Shown: in pieces, positions 9,106 through 15,005 of the stretch | Layout: the number at the start of each line of letters is the position of its first letter | How positions within the stretch are numbered: position 1 is the first letter of the stretch | Source: Bacteroidia bacterium | GTDB taxonomy: Bacteria > Bacteroidota > Bacteroidia > Bacteroidales > UBA12481 | NCBI GenBank assembly: GCA_026391235.1 | Contig: JAPLDV010000705.1 | Span: forward strand, 1 to 16,423 | Direction: 5' to 3' | Length of the DNA stretch: 16,423 nucleotides | Made by a program: the position numbers and the translations under genes | The notes under the pieces: model-generated | What the model was told of the DNA's origin: nothing | Seen by the model: the letters and a program-made list of their open reading frames with translations, nothing else | Databases searched by the model: none

Positions 9106-9127
9106 GGTGCCGGGGGTGATGTGAATC
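9106..9127 (+). repeat. Degenerate direct copy of the palindrome arm
   Basis: GGTGCCGGGGGTGATGTGAA and the two following bases repeat 9050-9071 of the palindrome's right arm with three mismatches in 22 bases. The copy lies 56 bases further on and before the GH127 start. It suggests that part of the element was duplicated or that an older copy has decayed here. Confidence 0.55.
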
Positions 9128-9195
9128 CCAGTTGATAGCCAGCTGAACAGTAACAACAAATTTCAGTTCTTTTACCTTGGAAATCCCATTTCAGC

Positions 9196-9200
9196 AGGAG
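9196..9200 (+). promoter_or_regulatory. Ribosome binding site of the GH127 gene
   Basis: AGGAG lies 8 bases before the ATG at 9209 and supports that start, which is also followed by a good lipoprotein signal. Confidence 0.6.
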
Positions 9201-9208
9201 AAATAAGT

Positions 9209-9886
9209 ATGAGAATATTCAATCGAATTTACAGTCGATACTTCAGACTCCTATTCACTGGAGGGTTATTCTTATCGGCCTGCATCAGCGTACCTAAATC
9301 AATCGGGTCATCCTCTGAAAAGCAAATGAATATAAGTGCTGCAGGGAATCCAAAACCGGGGAAAGTGAATTATGGGCGGCCATTCGAGACGCCGGTGCGC
9401 CCGGCATTCATCACGTTGCCGCCCGGTTCCGTGGAACCGCTGGGCTGGCTGCGCGACTGGTGTCTCGCCGCACGGGATGGATATACCGGGCACATGGATG
9501 AGGTTGATGTTGCTTTTCGGCAAGCATGGGCCGCCAACTATACAATGACTGGTGAGAAACTCGACTGGCCCCAAGGGGGATGGCCCTATGAAGGAGGAGG
9601 ATACTGGTTCGATGGCTTGATCCGACTGGGCTATGTGCTGCACGACGACTCGCTGATCCAGCAGGCGAAAAGACGGCTCGATGTAGTCGTGGCCAACATG
9701 AATTCAAACAGCATTCTCTTCATGTGGTGGCTCAATAAAAATAATCCCGACGATTTAACAGCGGCAAGAGGAGATACAAAATATCCTTTACCTTCAGAAA
9801 CGATAGAATGGCCTTTATGGGCCAGCGGTTTCCTGGAACCGGTATCGCCGGATGCCCGACAACAAACCCGGGGCCGAGGAATATGA
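9209..9886 (+). pseudogene. GH127-family gene, N-terminal part (frameshifted)
   Basis: The start at 9209 gives a lipoprotein signal (LLFTGGLFLSAC, Cys25). The start of a GH127/DUF1680 (beta-L-arabinofuranosidase-like) barrel follows: GWLRDWCLAARDGYTGHMDE, WPYEGGGYWFDGLIRLGYVL, SLIQQAKRRLDVVV, then TIEWPLWASGF near 9830. After that the frame reads non-homologous residues (LEPVSPDARQQTRGRGI) and stops at 9886. The remaining domain continues one frame over from about 9852. From the family as I know it, about 80-110 residues of helical barrel between WASGF and the next conserved segment appear to be missing, so this is probably a deletion with a frame change rather than a single-base error. The upstream gene is the GH36 alpha-galactosidase, on the same strand. 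It is unlikely to make an active enzyme as it stands. Confidence 0.75.
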
Positions 9887-11096
9887 TCATGGTGTACATT
9901 TTCTTGAAAGCACGACACCCTGGGCTCTCGGGTACCTGTGGACAGGCAACAGGGAATTCCTCGAAGCGGCCATGGGATGGAACGACCTGCTCCAGCGCGA
10001 TGCCATGCAGCCCTATGGTGTGTTCGTCGCCGATGAATTCTGCGGTCCTGCCGGTGCATATCGGGGAACAGAAACCTGCGACGTGTCGGCCTATATGTGG
10101 AGTCAAACCGAACTGTTGAGAATCGGTGGGCAGGGAGTCATGGGAGACCGGGTGGAACGGGCGTTTTTCAATGCGGCTCCGGCTGTTGTATCGCGCGATT
10201 TCACCACTCATGTCTATACCCAGATGCCTAACCGGATAGTGGCTGGTGACAACGGGCGCAATTACCGAAAGAAGCAATGGCCATTGTGCTGCACCGCTTC
10301 ACTCAACCGGATGCTGCCCAACTATTTGGTGAACATGTGGATGGCGACTTACGACAACGGACTGGCAGCTACAACTTATGGACCCTGCAAGGTTTCCGCT
10401 CTGGTAAGCAATCATGTACCCCTTGAACTGACGTGCCGGACAGACTATCCTTTCAACGATGTCATCGATATTACCGTCAACCCGCTGCACACAGCGACTT
10501 TTCCCCTTTCCTTCCGTATTCCGGGCTGGTGCACTAATCCCGGTATTATGGTGAACGGTGCAGTTGTCAAAATGACACCAAACACCAATGGTTTTGTGCG
10601 CATCGAACGTCAATGGAAATCAAACGACCGGATACGTCTGCAATTTCCCATGTCGGTTCGTGTTACAACCGGGCGTGATTCGAACGCTGATGGTGCCCCC
10701 TACGCATCAGTCGGTTATGGGCCACTTCTCTTCGCTCTGCCGATTCCGTACACAACAAACGAAAACACCCCCGACTCAACTGCTAAATGGAATTATGCGC
10801 TGGATACTCAGGGTGAGTTTCCGGGTTCTGACATTACGGTCGAGCGCAAACCGATGCCTGTCAGGTGGAACTGGCCGGCGGAGTCGCCAGTAAAATTACA
10901 CATCAATGTGGTGAGTTTCAATTGGGATGGGAAAGCCCTTCCGGGCAAGCCAGTTGCCGATAACGGCTTAATAGGGAAAAAAACCGGTCTGATCCCTTAT
11001 GGTTGTACTCAATTCCGTGTTTCGATGTTTCCGGTTACCGAACGGACATTCCACCTTTCGGGTCTGGCGAAACCGGTTCAACCGATAGGGAAATAA
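9852..11096 (+). pseudogene. GH127-family gene, C-terminal catalytic part
   Basis: From about 9852 the frame reads PDNKPGAEEYDHGVHFLEST and continues to the stop at 11096 (about 414 residues). It carries the family's metal and catalytic motifs. RGTETCDVSAYMWS holds the Glu-x-Cys pair (Glu codon at 10071), and WPLCCTASLNRMLPNYL holds the Cys-Cys pair. In the characterised beta-L-arabinofuranosidase HypBA1 these correspond to Glu338, Cys340, Cys417 (nucleophile) and Cys418, which bind zinc (family knowledge). A beta-sandwich C-terminus follows (FPLSFRIPGWC, VNGAVVKM, YGPLLFALPIP). The coding part itself shows no further break. The ATG at 9852 has no convincing ribosome site and falls inside the domain, so I treat it as the second half of the broken gene, not an independent one. 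It is visibly more GC-rich than the AT-rich cassette region that follows. Confidence 0.8.
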
Positions 11097-11106
11097 ATAC
11101 TTGCAG

Positions 11107-11120
11107 ATATTCGCGAATAT
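11107..11120. repeat. 14-bp perfect palindrome between convergent genes
   Basis: ATATTCGCGAATAT lies 10 bases after the GH127 stop and about 50 bases before the end of the HigA-like gene on the opposite strand. It has no T-tract, so it is a weak terminator at best. Role unknown. Confidence 0.4.
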
Positions 11121-11168
11121 ACCAGGGAAACTAATTAGGTGCTGTGATGCGTTCGGCTTTCTTTTCTG

Positions 11169-11495
11169 TCAGGCCAGTTTAACAAAATTGTCTTCGAGTT
11201 TTACGTTAAAATTAATCTCTGCTTTTAATGCCTTGAAAACTTTCAAAACGGTGTCAATTGTCGCACTGTTAGCACTGCTTTCAAGTTTAGAAATTTGAGC
11301 TTTCTGCACTCCAACGAGTTTGCCAAGTTCTTCTTGTGTCAAATGGCGTTCTTGTCTTGCAGATTTAATCATTTTTCCCAACACGTCCATACGAAGTTCA
11401 TATTCGTATTCGTCACGGTCACTTGTCCCGACTTTGCCGATATACTTGTCTTTCATTTCGGTAAGCGAATATGTCTTGATTTCTTTCGTTGCCAT
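11169..11495 (-). CDS. XRE-family HTH antitoxin, HigA-like
   Basis: 108 residues. The central helix-turn-helix is clear (MIKSARQERHLTQEELGKLVGVQKAQISKLES, about residues 43-74), preceded by a variable N-terminus and followed by a short helical tail (IDTVLKVFKALKAEINF). It is the second gene of a toxin-first pair: it starts 5 bases after the toxin stop, the usual order for HigBA. It should bind and neutralise the toxin and repress the common promoter through the palindrome at 11882-11899 (inference). It ends with TGA, which shows that TGA is a normal stop here. It is the last gene of the cassette-like cluster on this strand. Confidence 0.88.
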   Translation of the reverse strand: MATKEIKTYSLTEMKDKYIGKVGTSDRDEYEYELRMDVLGKMIKSARQERHLTQEELGKLVGVQKAQISKLESSANSATIDTVLKVFKALKAEINFNVKLEDNFVKLA

Positions 11496-11500
11496 ATGTT

Positions 11501-11842
11501 TTACTTTTTTGGTTTATTTTGAAAATATTTATCTCTCAGTCTTTCTGCTCGGTCAATTTCATTTGCCGGCACTTTGTCAACTTTTTTTATGAAACCGTGG
11601 GTAGCAATTACCAGAGTTTCTTTATTGTCTGACTTGTCCCAAAATGCAAGCAGTCTGATTTGAAGTCCTGCAAATTTTGTCCGAAGCTCCCAAATGTCAT
11701 TTTCCAGTTTCTTGAACAATTTCAGGTTATTCGTCTGTTCAGCAAGGTCAATATTGTAAAATATTTTTTTGATGGTCTTTGGGTCAAGTTCTGCTATAAA
11801 CTCGTATGCTTCTTCCATAAACCTTGTCTCAAAATATCTCAT
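11501..11842 (-). CDS. RelE/HigB-like toxin (phage-derived Gp49-like family)
   Basis: 113 residues. The core pattern is that of the HigB/Gp49-like branch of RelE mRNA interferases: a helical start (FIAELDPKTIKKIFYNIDLAEQ), then LFKKLENDIWELRTKFAGLQIRLLAFWDK and LVIATHGFIKKVDKVPANEIDRAERLRDKYF. Arg in ELRTKF and QIRLL and the K/H cluster in ATHGFIKK are typical of the family. Toxins of this group cut mRNA on the ribosome. The gene precedes its antitoxin by 5 bases and has its own promoter (-7 box at 11868-11875) and operator. It starts about 95 bases inside the cassette boundary at 11948/11949, so it fits a self-contained toxin-antitoxin cassette. Confidence 0.88.
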   Translation of the reverse strand: MRYFETRFMEEAYEFIAELDPKTIKKIFYNIDLAEQTNNLKLFKKLENDIWELRTKFAGLQIRLLAFWDKSDNKETLVIATHGFIKKVDKVPANEIDRAERLRDKYFQNKPKK

Positions 11843-11867
11843 TTGTAATATTCTTTGTTAAACGTCA

Positions 11868-11875
11868 CAAAGATA
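11868..11875 (-). promoter_or_regulatory. Promoter -7 box of the toxin-antitoxin pair
   Basis: On the minus strand TATCTTTG matches the Bacteroidota -7 consensus TAnnTTTG and lies 25 bases before the toxin ATG. A TTTG lies 23 bases further upstream, slightly more than the usual 19-21 base spacing. Confidence 0.6.
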
Positions 11876-11881
11876 AGTAAA

Positions 11882-11899
11882 GTTTCTAAATTTGGAAAC
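11882..11899. promoter_or_regulatory. Palindromic operator in the toxin-antitoxin promoter
   Basis: GTTTCTAAATTTGGAAAC is an 18-base inverted repeat with one mismatched pair. It sits between the presumed -33 region and the -7 box of the HigBA-like pair. This is where autorepression by the HTH antitoxin would block RNA polymerase. That the antitoxin binds here is inference. Confidence 0.6.
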
Positions 11900-11936
11900 A
11901 AAAGTTTTCGCAATGTCGTTCGGGGTCGTCTTTTAA

Positions 11937-12076
11937 GCTGCCGCATAACGGCTGAGCGCTATGACAAGTGGCAGATTGAGAGGCACTTAGCTGTCAACCA
12001 ACACGAATGTGTGTGCGGGCGACGAAGCTTCAATTATACTCCAAAACCCGCCATTTGTTATAGCCTTAGTGGCAGC
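11937..12076 (-). repeat. attC-like recombination element A
   Basis: A 140-bp imperfect palindrome between the HNH gene and the toxin-antitoxin pair. The outer ends GCTGCC and GGCAGC pair. The inner stem is 11958-11972 (GCTATGACAAGTGGC) against 12050-12064 (GCCATTTGTTATAGC), and both of its mismatches are G-T on the plus strand. The downstream core on the minus strand is GTTATGCGGCAGC (11949-11937), with a presumed cut after the G at 11949. The gene-proximal core is TGCCACTAAG (12074-12065). The interior is related to element B, sharing TGCGGG, GA, AAGCTTC and AAAACCC in the same order and spacing. Confidence 0.7.
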
Positions 12077-12079
12077 CGA

Positions 12080-12757
12080 TTATTGATTTTCATTAAAATC
12101 CAAATTACTCTTTCCAATGTTGCAAATGGAACAAAGTGTCTGAAAGTTTTCATTTACTGTCTCACCCCCTTTGTCCCAAGATAGAATATGATCAACATGT
12201 AAAATTATTTCAGGGTTGGTAGCTGGACTTCGTCCACAAACCAAACACTTGAAATTGTCTCTTCTCATTATCAGAAAACGAAGTCGCCAGTTAATATCCC
12301 TTTTTGTTTGGTGTTTTTTAGCAAGGTCCGTTTTTATCTCAAGGATTTTTTGATTTGCTACTTCCTCATTGTTCACATATTCGATAAACAACTCTAATGC
12401 TTTCATCCAACTTCAAAAGCGAGTGACATACGTATTAGCTCCATATCTTGATATTGGTCTTATCATTTCTTTGTTTCGTGGTTGTCGGCCCAATCTGACC
12501 CAAACATTCTGAATATTTTGTAAGAGTTCTTCGTCTGAAATTTGATAATTATTAGACCTTTTCAGACCGATTTTGTCTAAAGCTGTATTCCATCCTCCAA
12601 GCCTTTTCAAAATTGTACTACTTGAATATTTCCCCAATTTGTCATATTCAATCATTGTCAAGGTGTCTTTGCCAAGATTACTTGCTGCTTTTTTAAGGTC
12701 GTCAAGTAAGTCTTGTTCAGGAGTATTCTGGTTATATCGTTTTAATGTAAAATCCAT
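12080..12757 (-). pseudogene. HNH endonuclease with HNH-associated repeats, nonsense-interrupted
   Basis: One continuous frame from the ATG at 12757 to TAA at 12080, interrupted by one TGA at 12415-12413. The part before has two homing-endonuclease-associated HNH repeats: the first ends in ILKRLGGWNTALDKIGL, the second runs ISDEELLQNIQNVWVRLGRQPRNKE...YVTRF, then the stop, then SWMKALELF. The stop falls exactly where the first repeat has the conserved Gly before Trp, so GGA to TGA is the simplest explanation. The C-terminal part is an HNH nuclease: CLVCGRSP, VDHILSWDKGGETVNENFQTLCSICN, with two Cys-x-x-Cys pairs and the Asp-His core. Upstream codons to 12847 read through the attC-like element and are not taken as coding. 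The second part has an ATG at 12406, but it would make the nuclease domain without the DNA-contacting repeats. Cassette position: between elements B and A. Confidence 0.8.
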
Positions 12758-12780
12758 GTCGGTTGTTGTTTTTCTATGAT

Positions 12781-12916
12781 TGCCACTAACGGTCCGGCAA
12801 TATGGCCAGAAAGGGATTGCGGAGAACGTCACAATCCGCCTGCACAAAACTTGATGCGGGTGATAAGCTTCGCATACCTCTAAAACCCTTTTTGGCTATA
12901 TTGCGTGTTGCCTGCC
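12781..12916 (-). repeat. attC-like recombination element B
   Basis: A 136-bp imperfect palindrome between the PIN toxin pair and the HNH gene. The main stem is 12798-12815 (CAATATGGCCAGAAAGGG) against 12886-12903 (CCCTTTTTGGCTATATTG): 18 bases, both mismatches being G-T on the plus strand. The downstream core on the minus strand is GTTAGTGGCA (12790-12781), with a presumed cut after the G at 12790. The gene-proximal core is GGCAGGCAAC (12916-12907). The stop codon of the small PIN partner (12896-12898) lies inside the stem, so the gene runs into the site. The interior resembles element A. Confidence 0.7.
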
Positions 12917-13063
12917 GTGTTTTTTTAGTTTTAACTCAGCCAGTTGATTTTTGATATATTCCTTTTCTTGCTCAAAAGTCATATCCATTATTTCCATACT
13001 AAATTTATCACGTATATCACGCATTTTTTTTACTAAATCCGTCTTATTGGTTGTCGTTTTCAT
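12896..13063 (-). CDS. Small PIN-partner protein, putative antitoxin
   Basis: 55 residues from ATG at 13063 to TAG at 12896: MKTTTNKTDLVKKMRDIRDK, then FSMEIMDMTFEQEKEYIKNQ, then LAELKLKKHGRQHAI. It overlaps the end of the PIN gene by 20 bases, so it is translationally coupled. The pattern VKKMRDIRDKFSMEIMDMTFEQEKEYI, a mostly helical, charged short protein, resembles small proteins often found beside PIN-domain genes in Bacteroidota and cyanobacteria and presumed to be their antitoxins (recalled, not searched). It has no recognisable DNA-binding N-terminus, so it may neutralise the toxin without being a repressor. Its last codons and stop fall inside the recombination element, so its C-terminus would vary if the element recombined differently. 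Confidence 0.65.
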   Translation of the reverse strand: MKTTTNKTDLVKKMRDIRDKFSMEIMDMTFEQEKEYIKNQLAELKLKKHGRQHAI

Positions 13064-13514
13064 AATCAAAAATTTCTTTTGGTGTCCGTATTTCGGTCAT
13101 TTGATACCCCTCTCTGAAATTTATCGAATTGTATCCCCTAATCCGCTCAAGGTTTACAATATGTTTAAAATTCCAGCTTACCAAAACATCTGCTTTATTT
13201 ATAGTTGCCAAAGCTATATGCTGGCAGTCAGCACGACTAGCTTTCCCAACCACTTTCTCTGATATGTATTTTTCAGAAAGTTCTCGTGCTTCATCAGTCA
13301 ATTCAACTCTCACTATCAAATTGCCTGGTAATGATTCAAAGAAATCCTGAATATAATTGGGTGCTCTATATAACTCCAATTCTAAAATCTCTGAAACAAT
13401 TATTTTAATCCGTTTTTCCAAAATCCTTTCAAAAAAAGGTTTGGTTTCTTTTTCAAACTCCTTATCAAAGTATCCGCCAAAAACAGAAGTATCTATGTAA
13501 ATTCGTTTTATCAT
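13044..13514 (-). CDS. PIN-domain ribonuclease toxin, VapC-like
   Basis: 156 residues with the PIN layout: YIDTSVFGGYFD at the N-terminus (first acidic residue Asp8), IIVSEILELELYRAP (Glu in the second motif), ASRADCQHIALATINKADVLVSWNFKHIVN (Asp in ADCQHI and the WNFKH segment typical of the PIN group that has been annotated as type II toxin VapC-like). PIN proteins use the acidic triad with magnesium to cut RNA. It overlaps the 55-residue partner downstream. Toxin-first order is unusual for VapBC but seen in this PIN subgroup. A -7-like box (TAAATTTG, 13527-13520) is only five bases from the ATG, which suggests a leaderless transcript. The start lies about 60 bases from the half-site at 13569-13578, as expected for a gene near the start of a cassette. 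Confidence 0.87.
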   Translation of the reverse strand: MIKRIYIDTSVFGGYFDKEFEKETKPFFERILEKRIKIIVSEILELELYRAPNYIQDFFESLPGNLIVRVELTDEARELSEKYISEKVVGKASRADCQHIALATINKADVLVSWNFKHIVNLERIRGYNSINFREGYQMTEIRTPKEIFDYENDNQ

Positions 13515-13519
13515 GGAAG

Positions 13520-13527
13520 CAAATTTA
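13520..13527 (-). promoter_or_regulatory. Putative -7 box of the PIN gene
   Basis: TAAATTTG on the minus strand matches TAnnTTTG and ends 5 bases before the ATG. No clear -33 box is seen, so this is tentative. Confidence 0.4.
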
Positions 13528-13568
13528 CAAAATTTTCAATCACATCGCTATGCCGTTTTTCTTAACAT

Positions 13569-13578
13569 GGCAGGTAAC
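13569..13578 (-). repeat. Recombination half-site C (cassette start)
   Basis: On the minus strand GTTACCTGCC. It is the reverse complement, with one mismatch, of the core GGCAGGCAAC at 12916-12907 that ends the same cassette. Upstream, toward the LarA-like gene, I find no convincing partner arm, so this is either the remaining half of an attC or an attI-like entry site. The gap 13515-13675 otherwise holds the PIN promoter and no gene. Confidence 0.5.
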
Positions 13579-13675
13579 GAGTTGCTTGAAGAAGGCTTAT
13601 TACACGAAAACTTTCGGGTATCTGAAATGTAGTATACCTGGTGACCATTTTGCAAATCAGTGTTTAAATTTGAAC

Positions 13676-14959
13676 TCATTCATTTTGCCTGAATCTGTTG
13701 ATCTCTGCCCACAATCCCTGTGCAGGCTTTGATACATAAAAAACCTCCTCTCCGTCAGGCATGATATTTTCACCCTCCTTCATCTTTAATGGATCATACT
13801 TTTTCACCACCACATCATAATCGGCATAGTTGCAGAAAACTGATTCTATTTCTTGTCTGGTTATCTTTTTGGCGGCATAAGTTACCTTAAACCGGTTATT
13901 GGTATGGCTGATCATCATTTGAGAAAGGGGAACCATGTATTCCATCATCTGTCCGCTGTCCCTCGCCATTTGAAGTAAAACCTCAGGATCCCGGTATCCG
14001 TATTTCCGGATGAAAGAGTCGGTAAAAGCATTTTCTCCAAATGACTGGATCCCCGCGCAAAGTATAATCAACTCACCGCCATCGGCGATGCACATTTGGG
14101 TTCTTAAAAGTGCTTTGTTCCCCACCCAGACAGATTTGAACTCTTCGGGATCGAGATAGGCGACCACTTTCTTAAATTCCTTGTTCAACAGGCTGATATT
14201 TACCTGCTGACATAATTTTGCCCCCTGCAGGTAACATTCCTCATCGTTCCCTGCAAAGATCCCGCGGGTGACAATCTGATCGTCGGTATGGGTCCCCCTG
14301 ACCGTCATGATATAGGAAACCGGCAGGTGCCGTATGAAATTCCTGCTCATGTAATTCAGCACTTTTCTCACCGGTGAACTGATGTGCCCCATCATTTTTT
14401 CAGTTCCGTACAAGGCCCCGATCATGTGTGTTTTGCCAATGATGTCCTTACCGCCGGTCCCTACCAGAATGTTTTTATTGTGGTTGGCTATTCCGATCAG
14501 TTCATGCGGGACCAATTGCCCTACCGAAATGATCTGATCCCAGTTACCCTCCACAAGTAACCGGTTGATCTCGCAATTTATCGGCCAGTCAACCAGTCCA
14601 CCGGTAAGTTCGCTTGTGGTCGCTGAAGGGATGGTACCCATCACGATAACATCTTTTTGCCAGTCGTGCCTTTTGAAATGTTCATGAGGAATACCGGGAA
14701 ACATCAATGATATTTCTTCACCGGACATAGCGGTATGGGTCCCGACAGCAGGCATTATTTCAACATGGCTCTGACTTTTTAATTTTTCATACAGCAGGCA
14801 CACAATCTCTCCCGCATAGGAATGATAGCGGGTAAAGTCAGGCGGGAGCAGCAATATGCGGTCAAGTTTGCCAAGCTTGCTGAGCATGGAATCGATCAGG
14901 TCCGAAATATGTGATAAGCTGATGGTAGTATCCGCCTTACCTTCCGCAAAATACATCAT
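13676..14959 (-). CDS. LarA-like nickel-pincer racemase/epimerase family protein
   Basis: 427 residues; ATG at 14959 with GGAGG 9 bases before. The motifs follow lactate racemase LarA of Lactiplantibacillus plantarum (known: Asp72, His108, His174, Lys184, His200). Here PPDFTR gives Asp41, VGTHTAMS gives His75, VPHELIG gives His152, and Lys162 and His178 lie 10 and 26 residues after His152, exactly as Lys184 and His200 lie after His174. In LarA, Lys184 tethers the nickel-pincer nucleotide and His200 binds nickel. The family racemises or epimerises 2-hydroxyacids by hydride transfer; the substrate here is unknown. It lies 46 bases downstream of the E1 gene on the same strand, so a 2-hydroxyacid to 2-oxoacid link is plausible (inference). 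The cofactor genes larB, larC and larE are not in the window. Confidence 0.82.
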   Translation of the reverse strand: MMYFAEGKADTTISLSHISDLIDSMLSKLGKLDRILLLPPDFTRYHSYAGEIVCLLYEKLKSQSHVEIMPAVGTHTAMSGEEISLMFPGIPHEHFKRHDWQKDVIVMGTIPSATTSELTGGLVDWPINCEINRLLVEGNWDQIISVGQLVPHELIGIANHNKNILVGTGGKDIIGKTHMIGALYGTEKMMGHISSPVRKVLNYMSRNFIRHLPVSYIMTVRGTHTDDQIVTRGIFAGNDEECYLQGAKLCQQVNISLLNKEFKKVVAYLDPEEFKSVWVGNKALLRTQMCIADGGELIILCAGIQSFGENAFTDSFIRKYGYRDPEVLLQMARDSGQMMEYMVPLSQMMISHTNNRFKVTYAAKKITRQEIESVFCNYADYDVVVKKYDPLKMKEGENIMPDGEEVFYVSKPAQGLWAEINRFRQNE

Positions 14960-14968
14960 GATACCGGT

Positions 14969-14973
14969 CCTCC
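14969..14973 (-). promoter_or_regulatory. Ribosome binding site of the LarA-like gene
   Basis: GGAGG on the minus strand, 9 bases before the first of two adjacent ATG codons. It is a strong site by Bacteroidota standards and supports the start at 14959 or 14956. Confidence 0.55.
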
Positions 14974-15005
14974 GGTTTGTTTCATCTTTTTCATACCGAT
15001 AATAC

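Noticed and set aside
12413..12415. TGA recoded as glycine (as in SR1 or Gracilibacteria) in the HNH gene
   Set aside because: TGA ends the LarA-like gene and the HigA-like antitoxin here, and the rest of the window looks like Bacteroidota with standard code.
12758..12847. N-terminal extension of the HNH protein to 12847
   Set aside because: These codons lie in the attC-like element and encode nothing recognisable; the ATG at 12757 starts a sensible protein.
11937..13578. CRISPR array
   Set aside because: The repeats are long, few, divergent and separated by coding genes of variable size, not by uniform short spacers.
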